From Sitta carolinensis (lineage: Eukaryota > Chordata > Aves > Passeriformes > Sittidae): a stretch of 64,000 nucleotides of DNA. The stretch is taken from positions 9,652,501 to 9,716,500 of the forward strand of contig CM063288.1 of the NCBI GenBank assembly GCA_032173965.1, read 5' to 3'. A program made the position numbers and the translations under genes. Below, in pieces: positions 1-10,642 of the stretch; position 1 is the stretch's first letter, and each line of letters begins with the position of its first letter. The notes under the pieces were generated by a model. The model saw nothing but the letters and a program-made list of their open reading frames with translations, was not told where the DNA came from and searched no databases.

Positions 1-483
1 GACTTGCATGAAGGAAGAAATGTGTGTGTGTGAGGTTGAGTCTGTTTGCTATGCGATGTTTGCCAAGTGCCACATTTTCTCAAGCAGTACATCTGTACAC
101 TGCTCAGTTACAATTTGTCTGAGTTGTTATCAAGCTGTGCTGCTTTCCAGGCTTACTCCCCATTCCTTTGCTCCCAGGCATCCCTGGAAAGTTCTGCTTA
201 TCTTGCAGGGGAGAGCTGTGCTAATTCCTAATTTTAAACCTGCCAACTAAGTCAACCAAGTGCTGTATTGCAGCTTTAGACATAGCCTATTAGACAGGGT
301 GACTAGTTCAGTATCACGGAACCCATACCATTGCAAGTTGCTAGGGGTGAATTATGTTAAAAAATAGAGGGTGTTGGAAGCATTTCTTTGAAAAATTATG
401 GTACAAAAGTTCTGCGGTGTTTAGGATTTTTTTAATGTATAAAAACTTATACAAAATCCTGTGATTCTTGCATCTGTTTCCAG
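1..483. other. ITGB5 intron (left edge)
   Basis: Noncoding intronic sequence. Its notable content is copy A of a direct repeat at 233-449, ending only about 35 bases before the splice acceptor. Short open frames here have no recognisable product. Confidence 0.8.
233..449 (+). repeat. Direct repeat copy A (ITGB5 intron)
   Basis: Starting at TTAAACCTGCCAACTAAGT, this stretch matches 2763-2972 along about 215 bases at roughly 75-80% identity by eye, in the same orientation. Shared landmarks include GCAGCTTTAGACATA and GGTGACTAG. I do not recognise the family. Confidence 0.85.
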
Positions 484-600
484 AAACAGATGACCCCATC
501 GCGATCCTCTGCGCCTACCCAGTGAACAACTGCGTCATGAAGTTCACCTACTTGGAGCTTCCCAGTGGGAAATCCAACCTCACCGTCCTCAAGGAGCCAG
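484..600 (+). CDS. ITGB5: ITGB5 exon: membrane-proximal extracellular segment
   Basis: A pyrimidine-rich acceptor ends in CAG at 481-483, and the donor GT follows at 601. The frame enters at phase 2 (first full codon at 486) and leaves after one base. It reads [16 protein letters not shown], then [16 protein letters not shown], with cysteines and an N-linked NLT site typical of the beta-tail domain. Confidence 0.9.
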
Positions 601-2510
601 GTTGGCCCTCCCTTGGGTTTCTTTTTTGACAGCACTGGCAGCCTCAGGAGAGGTGATGGGCTGCTGGGGAGCGTGTTGGGTTGCAGAAAGGCTGGCTGCA
701 TGTGTGAGCAGATAAACCAACGTGATTTAAACTAAAGTGTTTTCTGGCAGCTCCAAATGCTCCCAGCTAAGTAAAAAAGAACTGTGAGAGTTAACCTTGC
801 ACCTGAGCCATCAGCATTGCCAGCAAGTGGCTGAAGAGCTTTAGGAGGCTGAATTAAATGGAGCCAATTTAAGTAGCAAAAGACATGCTTGATTTGGAGA
901 TAAAGCCCCTGGGAGCAAAAACATCAGAAGGGGACACCTGGTGCAGCTGCTGTTGGATAAGTCAGGATGTTGGGAAAGCCCTGAACCACCTAAGGATTTC
1001 CACATTGGCAAAGAGCTCTAATCCAGGCAGTGTAAGGGCTGGGTGTCCCTACTCTCCTCCCAGGCTGTCCAGACAGCTGTGCTTCCCAGCATTATTTTAA
1101 TCACATGCAATGCAGTTGCTCAAAGAAGACCCCTCGTGGTGTTGCAGGACAAGCTGGCAAGCATCCAGTGGTAGCTTCTTGTGATTTGCTCTGGTCCTCT
1201 GAGGCACGGGCCAATATGGGAGAGACCGAGCTTCCTCATATTCTGTTTCATTTGTGCTGGAGCTTGTGCTTAATTGAAAGACCAGTTGATTAGCTGACAG
1301 TTAATGTCCTTATTTAAAGTCCTTAGTGATCACCTGTCTCTGTGTGGGAGAAGCTGAGCTGGCTTTTGCCAGAGGAACCTTAACACTCTATGTCCCACAT
1401 GGGTCACCTGGCATTAAAACCCTGTGTCACTGTTGGACAGTGGCACTGCAGCCCTGCTACGTGACATCCCAGCTCTGGTGACATCCATGAGAGGTGTCCC
1501 TTTAACCTGCCTCTAGACAGGAATTTATTTAATAAAAAATTTTAAAAAATCCATTTGATTTCAGAGGAGACTGTTGCTTTTTTAAATTTAGCCACTGCTG
1601 CTAGCGCTGCCTGGGGTCACTTGCTCAGTGGCTGCAGTCCAAGCTATTACATCCCCATATCCTGATCAGGGATACACTCACACCAGAACTAATTAGCTTT
1701 TGTCCCTCATTGGCAGCCTGCAGCTCAGCCCCCAGCGCTGTGACCATCGTGCTGGCAGTGATTGGCAGCGTGGTGCTGATTGGCATCATCCTGCTGGCAC
1801 TCTGGAAGCTGCTCGTCACCATCCATGACAGGCGGGAGTTCGACCGGTTCCAGAGCGAACGTTCCCGTGCCAGATATGAGATGGTGAGCCTGGTGTGGGG
1901 GTGCTGCTGGTGCATGGGGGGGCTGTTGGGATGCACTGTCAGTAAACAGCTCTGCAGTGATGGAGAAGGGTGGCAGGCATGAGGGATGCAGGCGTCCATG
2001 CCCTGTGGTGCCTTCAGGGTCCAGCATCTTGAACTGTCTTCTAGACAAGTTATTAATGCTTTGCAAAACTATGCCCGGCCTTTGGTTTCATCATCTATTT
2101 CCAAGCAGAGTTGGAGGCTGAAGGAGGTAGGGGAGACGGTGGTGGCTGCCACATTGGTCAGGTCTGCAAGGGAGCCCTTCTGGGAGGTTTTGGATGGGGG
2201 TGCTCAGCACTGGAGGGCAGTGCCTCTGTCTGCAGGCAGGATGGAAGGTGGGTCTGATGGACCAGCTCTGGATAAACAACACTGCTTTTGGATCTGAATG
2301 TTCTGTTCACTCTAAGCCAAACACAGTGCTGTCACCAAATTAATTGGTATGTTTTTACCATGAGATGGACTTTGTTCCTCATTTTGTTCCTTTTGTCTGC
2401 TCCTTTCTCCAAAGGCATCCAATCCTCTCTACCGAAAGCCTATTTCCACGCATAACGTAGAGTTCACGTTCAACAAGCTCAACAAGTCTTACAATGGTAC
2501 AGTTGACTGA
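484..2510 (+). CDS. ITGB5: Integrin beta-5, last three coding exons (gene partial at left edge)
   Basis: The beta-5 subunit pairs with alpha-v in the plasma membrane, binds RGD ligands such as vitronectin, and links to talin and kindlin inside the cell. Three exons (484-600, 1717-1883, 2415-2510) join in frame. They encode a membrane-proximal extracellular piece ending in [14 protein letters not shown], a transmembrane helix (about [20 protein letters not shown]), the conserved [13 protein letters not shown] juxtamembrane segment and a cytoplasmic tail. The tail carries SNPLYRKP (NPxY-type talin site) and ends NKSYNGTVD then TGA. That tail ending is specific to beta-5 and differs from my recollection of beta-3 and beta-6. 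All introns are GT-AG. Upstream exons lie outside the window. Identity rests on the tail sequence and on UMPS and KALRN lying next door in the order known from mammals. The gene converges on UMPS. Confidence 0.96.
601..1716. other. ITGB5 intron
   Basis: About 1.1 kb between two confirmed exons. I see no repeat or RNA gene that I can name. Confidence 0.8.
1717..1883 (+). CDS. ITGB5: ITGB5 exon: transmembrane helix and start of cytoplasmic tail
   Basis: The exon follows the acceptor TTGGCAG and ends ...RARYEM before GTGAGC. Its first two bases complete an alanine codon with the previous exon. It encodes the single membrane-spanning helix and [13 protein letters not shown], whose Asp (HDRRE) forms the salt bridge with the alpha subunit in integrins generally. 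Confidence 0.95.
1884..2414. other. ITGB5 last intron
   Basis: About 0.53 kb, GT-AG. Nothing else recognised. Confidence 0.8.
2415..2510 (+). CDS. ITGB5: ITGB5 terminal coding exon
   Basis: The acceptor CAAAG precedes [17 protein letters not shown] and the exon ends [11 protein letters not shown] and TGA at 2508-2510, 32 codons including the stop. It holds the proximal NPLY motif and the distal NKSY motif used by PTB-domain and kindlin partners. Confidence 0.95.
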   Translation, partial: ASNPLYRKPISTHNVEFTFNKLNKSYNGTVD

Positions 2511-3000
2511 AGGGGTCTCAGTGCCTGGCACTGCCGTGGACAATTGCTTGAGTGGCCGGGCTGCTTCCCCACTTGAAGATGGGATTCTCTTCAGGGATGA
2601 GAATCCCTTACGACGGGACTGGTCGATGACCAAAGCCTGTTATTTGCACAGTAAGGAGAAAGGTCTGGTTCATTCTGGAGGCACAGACATGAGGGCAGGG
2701 TCCCTGCCTGTGTTGATGGACTCTGAGCCGTGTGCATCTCCATACCCCAGCTTTCCAGACGTATTAAACCTGCCAACTAAGTGAACCAAGTGCCATATTG
2801 CAGCTTTAGACATATCCCATTAGAAAAGGTGACTAGGTCAAAAATCAGGGGAACCCACTCCATCACAAGTTGTTAGGGGGGGAATTAGCTTGAAAACAGG
2901 GTCTTGGAACCATATGTGTAAAAAATTAGGATAAAAAAGCTCTGCAGTCTTTAGGAAATTTTTTTATATAAACCGTGAAATAAAACAGTTGTGCATATAT
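2511..3000 (+). other. ITGB5: ITGB5 3' UTR (probable) with AATAAA at 2979-2984
   Basis: The sequence after the TGA is unique for about 250 bases, then runs into copy B of the direct repeat (2763-2972). An AATAAA follows at 2979-2984 and is the first canonical polyadenylation signal after the stop. Where the transcript ends is inferred. Confidence 0.45.
2763..2972 (+). repeat. Direct repeat copy B (ITGB5 3' UTR region)
   Basis: Second copy of the repeat at 233-449, same orientation, about 2.5 kb away. Similarity fades in an A/T-rich stretch just before the AATAAA at 2979. Confidence 0.85.
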
Positions 3001-6000
3001 GATGCTGTGAGTAGAGTTGATTGTTTCTTTGCTGAGCCCCCCACCAAAATTGGGGCTTGCTCCTCCTGCCAGCAGCAGTGGTGCTGCCTGATGAATTTAT
3101 TAATAGAGCCTATCAGTCAAAGCATGGCTGTAAAACATGGAGATGGAGCTGTAGGGACAGCCACAGAAGTTGTGTTGATTTAATATACTGGTGTTGACCT
3201 GGGGCAGGGAGTGGCCTCAGGGAGCTCCTGCTCTGAGCCAATGGTGTTAAAGATTGGAAGCTGGTGGGAGCCCAAGGAAAAGGGAGTTTAGTCTGAGGAA
3301 ACGAATATAAACACACATTCCTTACGGTGTGCAAGTAGGTGTCCAACCCGGGTGGCTACAGGAGGGCAGCTGGGAGCACCCAGAAGCTCATCCAGACTTT
3401 AGACTTTTTACCAGAGGACTGCTGCTGTGGGGTCCAGTGGAGCCCAGCTGGAAAAGCAGGGGAGCCCTGAGCTTCTGGATGGAAAGGGAGCTGGATAAAG
3501 ACCAGTGTTGTTGCTTCACAACATATATTTTGCTTTGGTTTTTTGCTTTTTTATTTTTTTCCCCGAAACTATTCCCCCAGCCCTTTCTGTTTTCCTCTAG
3601 AGCTGGGCTTTGGGTTACCGTGCTGACAGCTGCATCTTTAAACCCACACAGACAGGGCTACAGCTGCTGCAGGAGAGAGAAGCTGGAGCAATTGCTACTG
3701 CCTGGATTTTTTTTTCCTTCTTTTTTAATTTCTTTTTTTCTTGTCTCTTCACCCTGAATAGATCATGCAATAGTCAGCTGAAGGAAGCTTGCCAGGGAAA
3801 GGCAAAAACAAATGGTGTTCATTGTTTTGACTTGCTCTTCTCATTGGAAAAGGGCCATGGGCCCATCCTTCCGGATTTTTTTTTTATGTGTTTTTGCCTC
3901 TATAAACAGAAGCTCTTATTTGTTCAGTAAAAACAGCTCTCCTTCAAGAACTTTATGGCCCCCCCTCCTCCTACAAGCAGCACTGAAGAAATGTAGCAGA
4001 CCATACTAAAAATATCTCTGAACTGGGATTTTTAGGAGGGCAGCAAGTGGCACATTGGCAGCATTGGTGCTGATCAGGTGGGGTAAAAAACTCAAAACCT
4101 CAAGCAAATGAAATCTATACTGTCTTCCCTCTTGGTTCCACTAGATCAGCCCTAGCAGGGGAGGAGGATGCCTACATCCATCCTGAAAACAAGTATAGGG
4201 GCAGGCTCTGGTTAAATGCTGCCTTCGTATAACCCACCGTGGGTGGGCTGGAGGCTGTACCGCCTCCTCCCTGCAGCACCACGAGCAGCAGGACAGGCCT
4301 GAGTACTGCAGGTCTTCAGAGCTCCACATCTCCTACTCAATAATGAAGTCCAGCCTAAAGTTTGCAGGCTGTGAAATTGCTTTTGAATACCCAGGACTAG
4401 CGCTGCCACATGGGAAGGAGCATCCATGGGGTAAATTTGGGGTCTGTGATCATCCCACTGCCCTGTACCAAGATGGCAAGACAGATTTCATCACTGACAC
4501 AAAAGAAAAAATAGAAAGCAGCTAGAAAATAATCATCACAAGGAGACAGACTAAGTTTTAGCTTGGTTCACGTGGCTGCCTCACGCGTCATACTGCCCCA
4601 GGCATGGAAAGGGGGAGCAGGAAGGAAAGCCGAGGGAAAGGAAGGGCAGGAATGCTTTAAACCAGCTTTGCCACCAAAGCAGCAAACGCTGTGAATACAG
4701 TTCTGCTTCAGTTAATCTGTGAGGGACCAAGCAGTTTAAAAACAAATCCACCCCTTTGCACTCTGAAAGGAGAGGCACAGGCAGTGCCCCCCGCCACCCT
4801 TTCCCTTGCACTCTTGCAGATTACCTTTGTGCTGTGGCATTTTCCACAACACTGGGTTAGGGCTGAGAGACTGGGAAATCCAGGCAGTTGTAGGGAGCCA
4901 AGACTTGACTCATCATTGCTAAGGGGTGGTTTGGGCAGGGAGAGTGGAAAATAGCAGAAAAAAGACTTGGGGACTGGACTGCAAGTGCCCTCCTTCCCCT
5001 GCACAAGGAGACGACTCAGCTGTAACATAGACTGGTCTGCAGAGTAGGCAGGGAGCAATGTGGGACCAAATTATCAAGGGAAGGGTGCCATAGGCCAGGT
5101 TACTAAGCCAGTGTACAAAAAGAAGGGAATAAGGTTGATGCTGTCAGTGCTGCCGTGTGATGCTGCACCAGTCAGGGCAGAGCAGCCCCCAAATTCATCT
5201 TCTCCACAAGGTTACATCTTAAAAAAAAATTAAGGAAGCCCTGCTAAGGCTTTGTGTTACAGGGTAAGCAGATCTGCCTTTGTGCTTGGCAGTACTCTTG
5301 CAAGGGTAGTCATGGGAGTGGTGTATTTCAGTCACCAGCAGTTTATTTGTGTCTGTAAATACACGCAGCCTGACCACAGCTAGCATTCCTGAATGAAAGC
5401 TCCAGCAGAAGGCATCAACAGGTCAAATGTGATGGAAAATGTCAGTGCTTGTCTAGCCAAGTTGGAATCCGGATGCCCTTGCAACATCATCTCCTCTTGT
5501 TTCCCCGCCACAGCTGATGGCTGCTGCTGCTGCAGGGTTGCTGGGGCTGAGGCTCACCAGTGCCTTTTCCCTGTGCTGCTGGTCAGGAGGAGGAGACAGC
5601 ACCATTCCTTGGGAAAAGTCAAGGCCAATGGCAACATTATTTGTTTTGTTAATTGTGGAGAAGCAGTGAAACTGTTCTCTGTTACACAAGCCTGAGTGAG
5701 GCACGCCTGCCTGCATCCTCATTGCCCTTTACAGCGCGCTAAGAAGGTGCTCAGCAGCTGAAGGCAAAGCCCAGGCTCTGAAAGATGAATGCTCCACACT
5801 CTTGAACTTACTTAACCTTACCTTTCTCCAGCCAAGTGGAAAGCCAAGGAGCTACAGCGTTGAGAAAAGGATCACTAAACTGCCTGCAGGAAATGCCTCG
5901 GTGAGGTAACTCACTGCATCTGCAGCCCAGCAGCATATCCCAGCACCATCTGCATACCTGAACACACAAACTGGACTTGACTGCTGTTCTCCTCTTCACT

Positions 6001-6230
6001 GCCAGCCTGCAAAAGTCAAAACTATACAGCAGAGACACAGGAGTTTTTTTCATCCTGTCCCTTTATGCATGCCCACAAGTTTATGCTGTGTCCACCGGAT
6101 GCAGCCCATCAGAAACTTGTCCATTCTGCTGCCATGGCCCAGGATCACCCATTCTGTGTGGGGAAAAATGTTGCAACCATGGGTTTGCAGGACCCTGTCA
6201 TGCACAATGACATGGAGCCATTTACTACAA
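3001..6230. other. Intergenic sequence downstream of ITGB5
   Basis: No supported coding or RNA gene. It includes T-rich tracts around 3535-3570 and 3705-3760. Scattered short open frames have no recognisable homology. Confidence 0.6.
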
Positions 6231-6305
6231 GTCACCACTATCAAGGCAAGCATACTGATGATTAGCAAAACAAGAATATCTGTGCTACAAATAACTGCTG
6301 TAAGG
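6231..6305 (+). repeat. Older repeat, left half, split by an LTR insertion
   Basis: The stretch containing TATCAAGGCAAG and TAGCAAAACAAGAATATCT matches 15455-15540. Its right half resumes at 6908-6992 after the LTR, so the LTR landed inside this element. Confidence 0.65.
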
Positions 6306-6306
6306 C

Positions 6307-6907
6307 TGTTGTGGTTTAACCCCAGCTGACGACTCAGCTCCGCACAGCCACTCTCTCACTCTGCCACTGTAGGATAGCAAGAGAATCGGGAGAATAATAA
6401 AGAGAGAAAACGTGGGTTTTTAATAAAGAGAGAAAACATGAGATAAAAGGAGTCCCATAAGTAAAGCCCCCAGCTGCATGCAAGCAGAGCGAAACAAGGA
6501 ATTCATTCCTTCAGAGTCTGGCTGGCAGGTGCCCAGCCAGTCCCAGGGAAAGTGAGCTCCTTCATGCCTAAGAGTGGCTTGGGAAAACAAATGCCATGAC
6601 TGTGAACGTGTCCCCCTTCTGTCTTCTTGCCACAGTCTATGTGCTGAGCATGCTGCCATATGCTCTGGGATAGCCCTGTGGTCAGTGGGGGTCAGCTGTC
6701 CTGGCTGTGTCCCCTCCCAGCTCCTTGTGCACCCCCAGCATCCTCGCTGGTGGGGTGGGGAGAGGAGCAGAAAAGGCCTTGAATCTGTGTAAACTCTGCT
6801 CAGCTGTAACTAAAACATCTCTGTATTATCAACACTGTTTCCAGCAAAAATCCAAATTGTGCTAGCTGCTCTGAAAAAAATTAACTGTATCCTAGCCAAA
6901 GCCAGTT
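6307..6907 (-). mobile_element. Solo ERV long terminal repeat, reverse orientation
   Basis: It begins TGTTGTGGTTTAACCCCAGC, a sequence I recognise from a very common songbird LTR family read in reverse, and ends near AGCCAGTTTA. The stretch around 6690-6725 (GGTCAGCTGTCCTGGCTGTG) matches the reverse complement of the LTRs at 7660 and 11764, so it is a related family in the opposite direction. TAAGG occurs on both edges (6301-6305 and 6908-6912) and may be the target-site duplication. No internal viral genes are attached. Ends are uncertain by a base or two. Confidence 0.75.
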
Positions 6908-6992
6908 TAAGGAAATATATATTTCAACGGTAGCAGAAATCAATATTAGCAGTAATAAACATTAGTAGCAAGCCTATATTTCAATTTTACAA
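6908..6992 (+). repeat. Older repeat, right half
   Basis: It contains GAAATCAATATTAGC and TATATTTCAATTTTAC, matching 15540-15602 (CAATCAATACTAGC and TGTGTTTCAGTGTTAC). This continues the element interrupted by the LTR. Confidence 0.6.
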
Positions 6993-7054
6993 GTCACCAT
7001 AAAATTACCACTAGTAAAGAAGCAAAAATACTTACCAGTAAATATTTTTAAGAC

Positions 7055-7311
7055 AAGAGGAACTGGCTTTAAGTTGCACCAAGGGATGTTTAGATTGGGT
7101 ATTAGGAAAAATTTATTCACTGAAAGGGTTGTCAAGCATTGGAACAGGATGCCCAAGGAAATGGTGGAGTCAACAAACCTGGAGGTGTAAGTAGATGTAG
7201 CACTTTGGGATGTGGTTAGTGGTGGACTTGTCAGTACTGGGGTAACACTGGGATTCAATGATCATAAGGATTTTCTCAACATAAATGATTCTGTGATATT
7301 ATGATTCTAAT
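7055..7311 (+). mobile_element. CR1 LINE 3' end fragment
   Basis: It carries CR1 3'-terminal hallmarks in order: AAGTTGCACC, AGGGTTGTCAAGCATTGG, AATGGTGGAGTCA, GGTGGACTTG and a tail of ATGATTCTGTGATATTATGA. CR1 is the dominant retrotransposon of bird genomes and is usually truncated at the 5' end, as here. Confidence 0.9.
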
Positions 7312-7453
7312 CTAATCTTTTCTTACTTGGTGTGAAAAGGTCATATTTAACTTTGGAGGTATTTGAACAATAGACAGTGTGCTCAGAAAGGCAGCAACCC
7401 TCCTTTTGTGCTTCAGCTCTTGGTTATTGAATGGCAGCACAGACTAAAAATAT

Positions 7454-7505
7454 AGACTCAATGATTCTGAAGGTCTTTTCCAACCTAAATGATTCTGTGA
7501 TTATG
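7454..7505 (+). mobile_element. Second short CR1 3' tail
   Basis: GACTCAATGATTCTGAAGGT and TTTTCCAACCTAAATGATTC is the CR1 terminal segment again, about 150 bases after the first, and runs into a TG-rich microsatellite. Confidence 0.85.
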
Positions 7506-7565
7506 TGCATGCCTGCATATATGTGTGCGTGCATGTATGTGTGTGTATGTGCACATACATATATA
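7506..7565. repeat. TG/CATA-rich microsatellite
   Basis: Imperfect TGTGTG, TGCATG and ACATATAT repeats directly after the CR1 tail, consistent with expansion from the CR1 3' repeat. Confidence 0.75.
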
Positions 7566-7659
7566 AAGTGTTTTATTGATTGTTGCTGGTACCAAGTGCT
7601 TGTCAAACCCATCCCAGAAGTGGGGCCAGCTGACAATGGGTGAAGTCTCACTTGGACAG

Positions 7660-8222
7660 TGTAGTGGGTCTGACTGAGTTGGAGTTCATTTTCCCCTAGC
7701 AGCCCACACAGTGCTGTGTTTTGCAGTGGGAGCTGGAAAGGTGTTAACACACCGGTGCTTTGGCCACTGCTGAGCAGAGCTGCCCCTCTGACATCCCCCC
7801 ATCAAGGGGCTGGGAGTGGGCAGGGTCCTGGGAGGGCACACAACCAGGCCAGCTGACCCAAATTAGCCAAAGGGATATTCCATACCGTATGATGTCAGCT
7901 CAGACATAAAAGCTAAGAGAGGGAGGAGGCACTGGGAGGCATTTGTTACTCTACAATGTTTGCCTTCTGGAGCAACCACTGCATGTGCTGAAGCCCTGCT
8001 TCCTGGGAATTGCCTGAACTTCGCTGATGGGAAGTAGAGATTGACTTTTCCCTTTGCTTATGCGTGTGCAAACTTTCTATTGTCTTTTTATGCTTTAGTA
8101 AACTGCCTTATCTCAACCTATGAGTTGCTTTCCATCTTATTCTCTCCTGTGTCCTGCTGGGAAGGGGAGAAATAGAGTGGATCCGTGGGCACCTGGTGCC
8201 TGGCCAAGGTTAACACACTACA
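7660..8222 (+). repeat. ERV 5' LTR
   Basis: The LTR is 563 bp and is bounded by a perfect 7-bp terminal inverted repeat, TGTAGTG...CACTACA. A TATA-like ATAAAAG sits around 7906. Positions 7668-8183 match 11780-12294 with one difference (ACCCAA against ACTCAA). Confidence 0.92.
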
Positions 8223-8230
8223 GTTCTTTT

Positions 8231-8248
8231 TGGTGCCCAAACGTGGGG
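8231..8248 (+). promoter_or_regulatory. Retroviral primer-binding site (tRNA-Lys-like)
   Basis: TGGTGCCCAAACGTGGGG lies 8 bases after the 5' LTR end. It resembles the lysine-tRNA primer sites of ERVK-type elements, with an extra A and a C-to-T change at position 4. Confidence 0.7.
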
Positions 8249-8424
8249 TGAGATAAAGGCAGTTATATATCTATATATCTAGATCTATATTACATGCTGT
8301 AGTAAAAAGTAAATTGTAGTTATAGACTAGCAAGCTCTTGTGCAGGACTCGGAGTTTGTCAGCTGCACTCCTTATCTCTTTGTTTTGCTGAGTTTGGGAA
8401 CATGTTAACAAAAACAATGGCTCT

Positions 8425-8640
8425 GTGCTTTGCTCTTACACTGATGGCCTTGTGTGTGGGGAGCTATCTTCTGGGACTGTAATTGATGTGAATGCTTTTA
8501 TAATGCAGGCTCCCATGGTCTTTGATCATCCTTATGTGAGCCATTTAATACTCTTAATAATATTAGCTGATACTGTTGGCATGCTATGGAGTTTATGGAA
8601 TCTGGCTTCATCCTGGTGTGGGAGAAAAAACTTTAGGTGA
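8425..8640 (+). pseudogene. ERV 5' leader/gag N-terminal frame, broken
   Basis: A 71-codon open frame starts with ATG and has a hydrophobic stretch (SHLILLIILA). It ends where the long gag frame, in another register, is already open. This pattern fits an old gag start separated from the main frame by a frameshift, but I have no independent homology for it. Confidence 0.35.
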
Positions 8641-10105
8641 GGAGGTATTGAAAGATGCCCTGAGGCATCCAGTTCCTGGGTGGCAAGGTGCATGGGAGGA
8701 TTTGGGCAGGTTCCTAGGGCGGCTATCACCTCCCATTGCCTGGGACTTTACACCTGAACAGGTAATCAACCCTGACAAACTGACCTGTCAGCTGATAGAA
8801 GGGTGCCTTGCCCAACCCACTGAGCACCAGAAGCTTCTTGCCCTGTACTGGGGCCTGGCCTGTGCCTACCGAGCCACTGTTCAGTACTCTCAGAGGACTG
8901 TCGTTGAGGCAGGAACCCAAACTGCATTTGAGGACACTATGGCTGAGTCAAGGACTCAAACCACAGCAGCTGCAATTACAGGAATAGACCCAGAAGTGAA
9001 AGCAAAAAAATGGACAAGGCAAGTTGCACACTCTTACCATCGATTAGTAAGGGAGGAAGAAGAGGAAGAAGAAGGGGAAGTAACAGTAGGGAAGGAGCAA
9101 TTAGATCAAGAGGCAGGTCCTTCAACAAAGAAATCAAAAGGAGTGATGCAAATCAAACAGGAAACTGAAGTTACTCGGTCCCTGACCTCATCAGAACTTC
9201 AAGACTTGCGAAAAGACTACAGCCACCAGCCAGGTGAGCCAATTTCTGCCTGGCTGCTTCGATGCTGGGATAATGGGGCTGGAAGACAGCTCTTAGGAGG
9301 TCATGAAGCCAAACAGCTGGGATCCCTTGCTAAAGATCGGGAAATTGAAAGAGGTATTGGAAAAGAAGGATCAATTTGCAGCCTCTGGAGATGGCTCCTC
9401 TCAAGTGTGAGAGCAAGATACCCATTTAAGGAAGATCTTGTGAACTCCCCAGGGAAGTGGACCACTGCAGACGAAGGTATCCAGTACTTGAGAGAATTAG
9501 CAGTGCTGGAAATTGTCTATAGTGATCTAGAAAGTGACAGGGTCCCTGAAGATCCAGAGGATGCCCCTTGCACAATTGCTATGTGGAGGAAGGTAGTTCA
9601 AAGTGCCCCTGCATCATATTCCAGCAGCTTGGTATCACTGTACCACTGGCAAATGGATACATCGACTGTAGAGATGGCGTCCTCCTGGCTCCGAAATGTA
9701 GAACAAACTCTGGGCACTTGCTCATCCCTACAGGCCAGCAGCCCAGCTTTCAGGGGCAGCCAAAGGGATCGGTCCTCGCCTCCCCCAGTCAGAGGGAAGG
9801 GAAGCCCCAGGCACAGGCCCCGTGGTGAACTCTGGTTCTTTCTGCGTGACCAGGGGGAGGACATGAGGAAGTGGGTCGGTGAACCCACCTTTAAGCTAGA
9901 AGCCCGTGTCTGTGAACTGAGAGGGAAGAAAGCTGTTAAAGGGTCACCCAAGAAGACTGCCAGTGCAGTTGCCACAGAGAGACAACAAGGCAATCAGCGA
10001 TTTCCCAGATATAAAAGAACTAAAATCACTTCCTTTCACCCTGATGAGGGCAGTTCTGATCTGGCATCGCAAAGGTCAGACAGTGAATACTCTGACCAGG
10101 AATAG
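8576..10105 (+). CDS. ERV gag-like open frame, about 509 codons, no in-frame ATG at its start
   Basis: This is the longest uninterrupted frame in the window outside host genes. It opens after a TAG at 8564-8566 and the first plausible codon is TTG, not ATG. The first clear in-frame ATG is near 8939. The product has a basic and acidic N-terminal half with a Glu run (about residue 160). A predicted capsid-like helical region spans about residues 205-380 and includes KWTTADEGIQYLRELAVLE, which sits where retroviral capsids carry a conserved homology region. A proline/arginine-rich C-terminal segment follows. No CCHC zinc knuckle is visible. The Gag assignment comes from its position between primer site and pol and from recalled similarity to a common songbird ERV protein. 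Confidence 0.75.
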   Translation: MACYGVYGIWLHPGVGEKTLGEEVLKDALRHPVPGWQGAWEDLGRFLGRLSPPIAWDFTPEQVINPDKLTCQLIEGCLAQPTEHQKLLALYWGLACAYRATVQYSQRTVVEAGTQTAFEDTMAESRTQTTAAAITGIDPEVKAKKWTRQVAHSYHRLVREEEEEEEGEVTVGKEQLDQEAGPSTKKSKGVMQIKQETEVTRSLTSSELQDLRKDYSHQPGEPISAWLLRCWDNGAGRQLLGGHEAKQLGSLAKDREIERGIGKEGSICSLWRWLLSSVRARYPFKEDLVNSPGKWTTADEGIQYLRELAVLEIVYSDLESDRVPEDPEDAPCTIAMWRKVVQSAPASYSSSLVSLYHWQMDTSTVEMASSWLRNVEQTLGTCSSLQASSPAFRGSQRDRSSPPPVRGKGSPRHRPRGELWFFLRDQGEDMRKWVGEPTFKLEARVCELRGKKAVKGSPKKTASAVATERQQGNQRFPRYKRTKITSFHPDEGSSDLASQRSDSEYSDQE

Positions 10106-10642
10106 AGGGTCCCTGCCTCTGGCCAGAAGGAGGAAAGGGGTGACCCTTGTATCCTTGGCATCGACTACAAGGATCCAAAAGGATATTGATGGGCTTCTAG
10201 TGTAGCTACAGTGAATACAGAGTAGATCAAACAGTTATCCACCCTGCCTGGCCTCTCAGAAGATCCCTTCATTGTAGGATTGCTGCAGGTTGAATGAAGA
10301 GCAGCAAGTACCAATTGCTACCAGGACTGTGCACCAACCAGCAGCAGTATCTCACCAACCAAGACTCTGTAACTCCCACCCATGAACACCCATCCATTAG
10401 TCCTTGGAGAGCCAGGGAGTGATCAGCAGGACCTGCTCACCCTTTAACAGCCCCCATATGGCCAGTGTGAAAGTCTGATGGGGAGTGGAGGCTGACAGTG
10501 GATGATGGGTCACACTGCCTGTGAGTGCTGCTGTTCCAGACATGCTGGAACTTCAATATGAGCTGGAGTCAAAAGCTGCCAAGTGGTGCCACACAGGTTA
10601 TACATGAATGTGAAATGGGCTGCAATCAAGTGAGCCACACAA
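10106..10642 (+). pseudogene. ERV pol remnant (protease/RT region), heavily deleted
   Basis: Short frames resume pol-like sequence after gag, but stops and frame changes break it throughout. A full retroviral protease plus reverse transcriptase needs well over 2 kb, and only about 0.5 kb separates gag from integrase. Most of pol has therefore been deleted. Confidence 0.55.

Noticed and set aside
6974..7258. Minus-strand 94-codon frame
   Set aside because: Antisense of a CR1 tail, with no protein homology.
7424..7750. Minus-strand frame beginning MLTPFQLPLQNTALCG, also present at 11595-11861
   Set aside because: It is the antisense of the two identical LTRs, so its repetition reflects the LTR copies and not a gene family.
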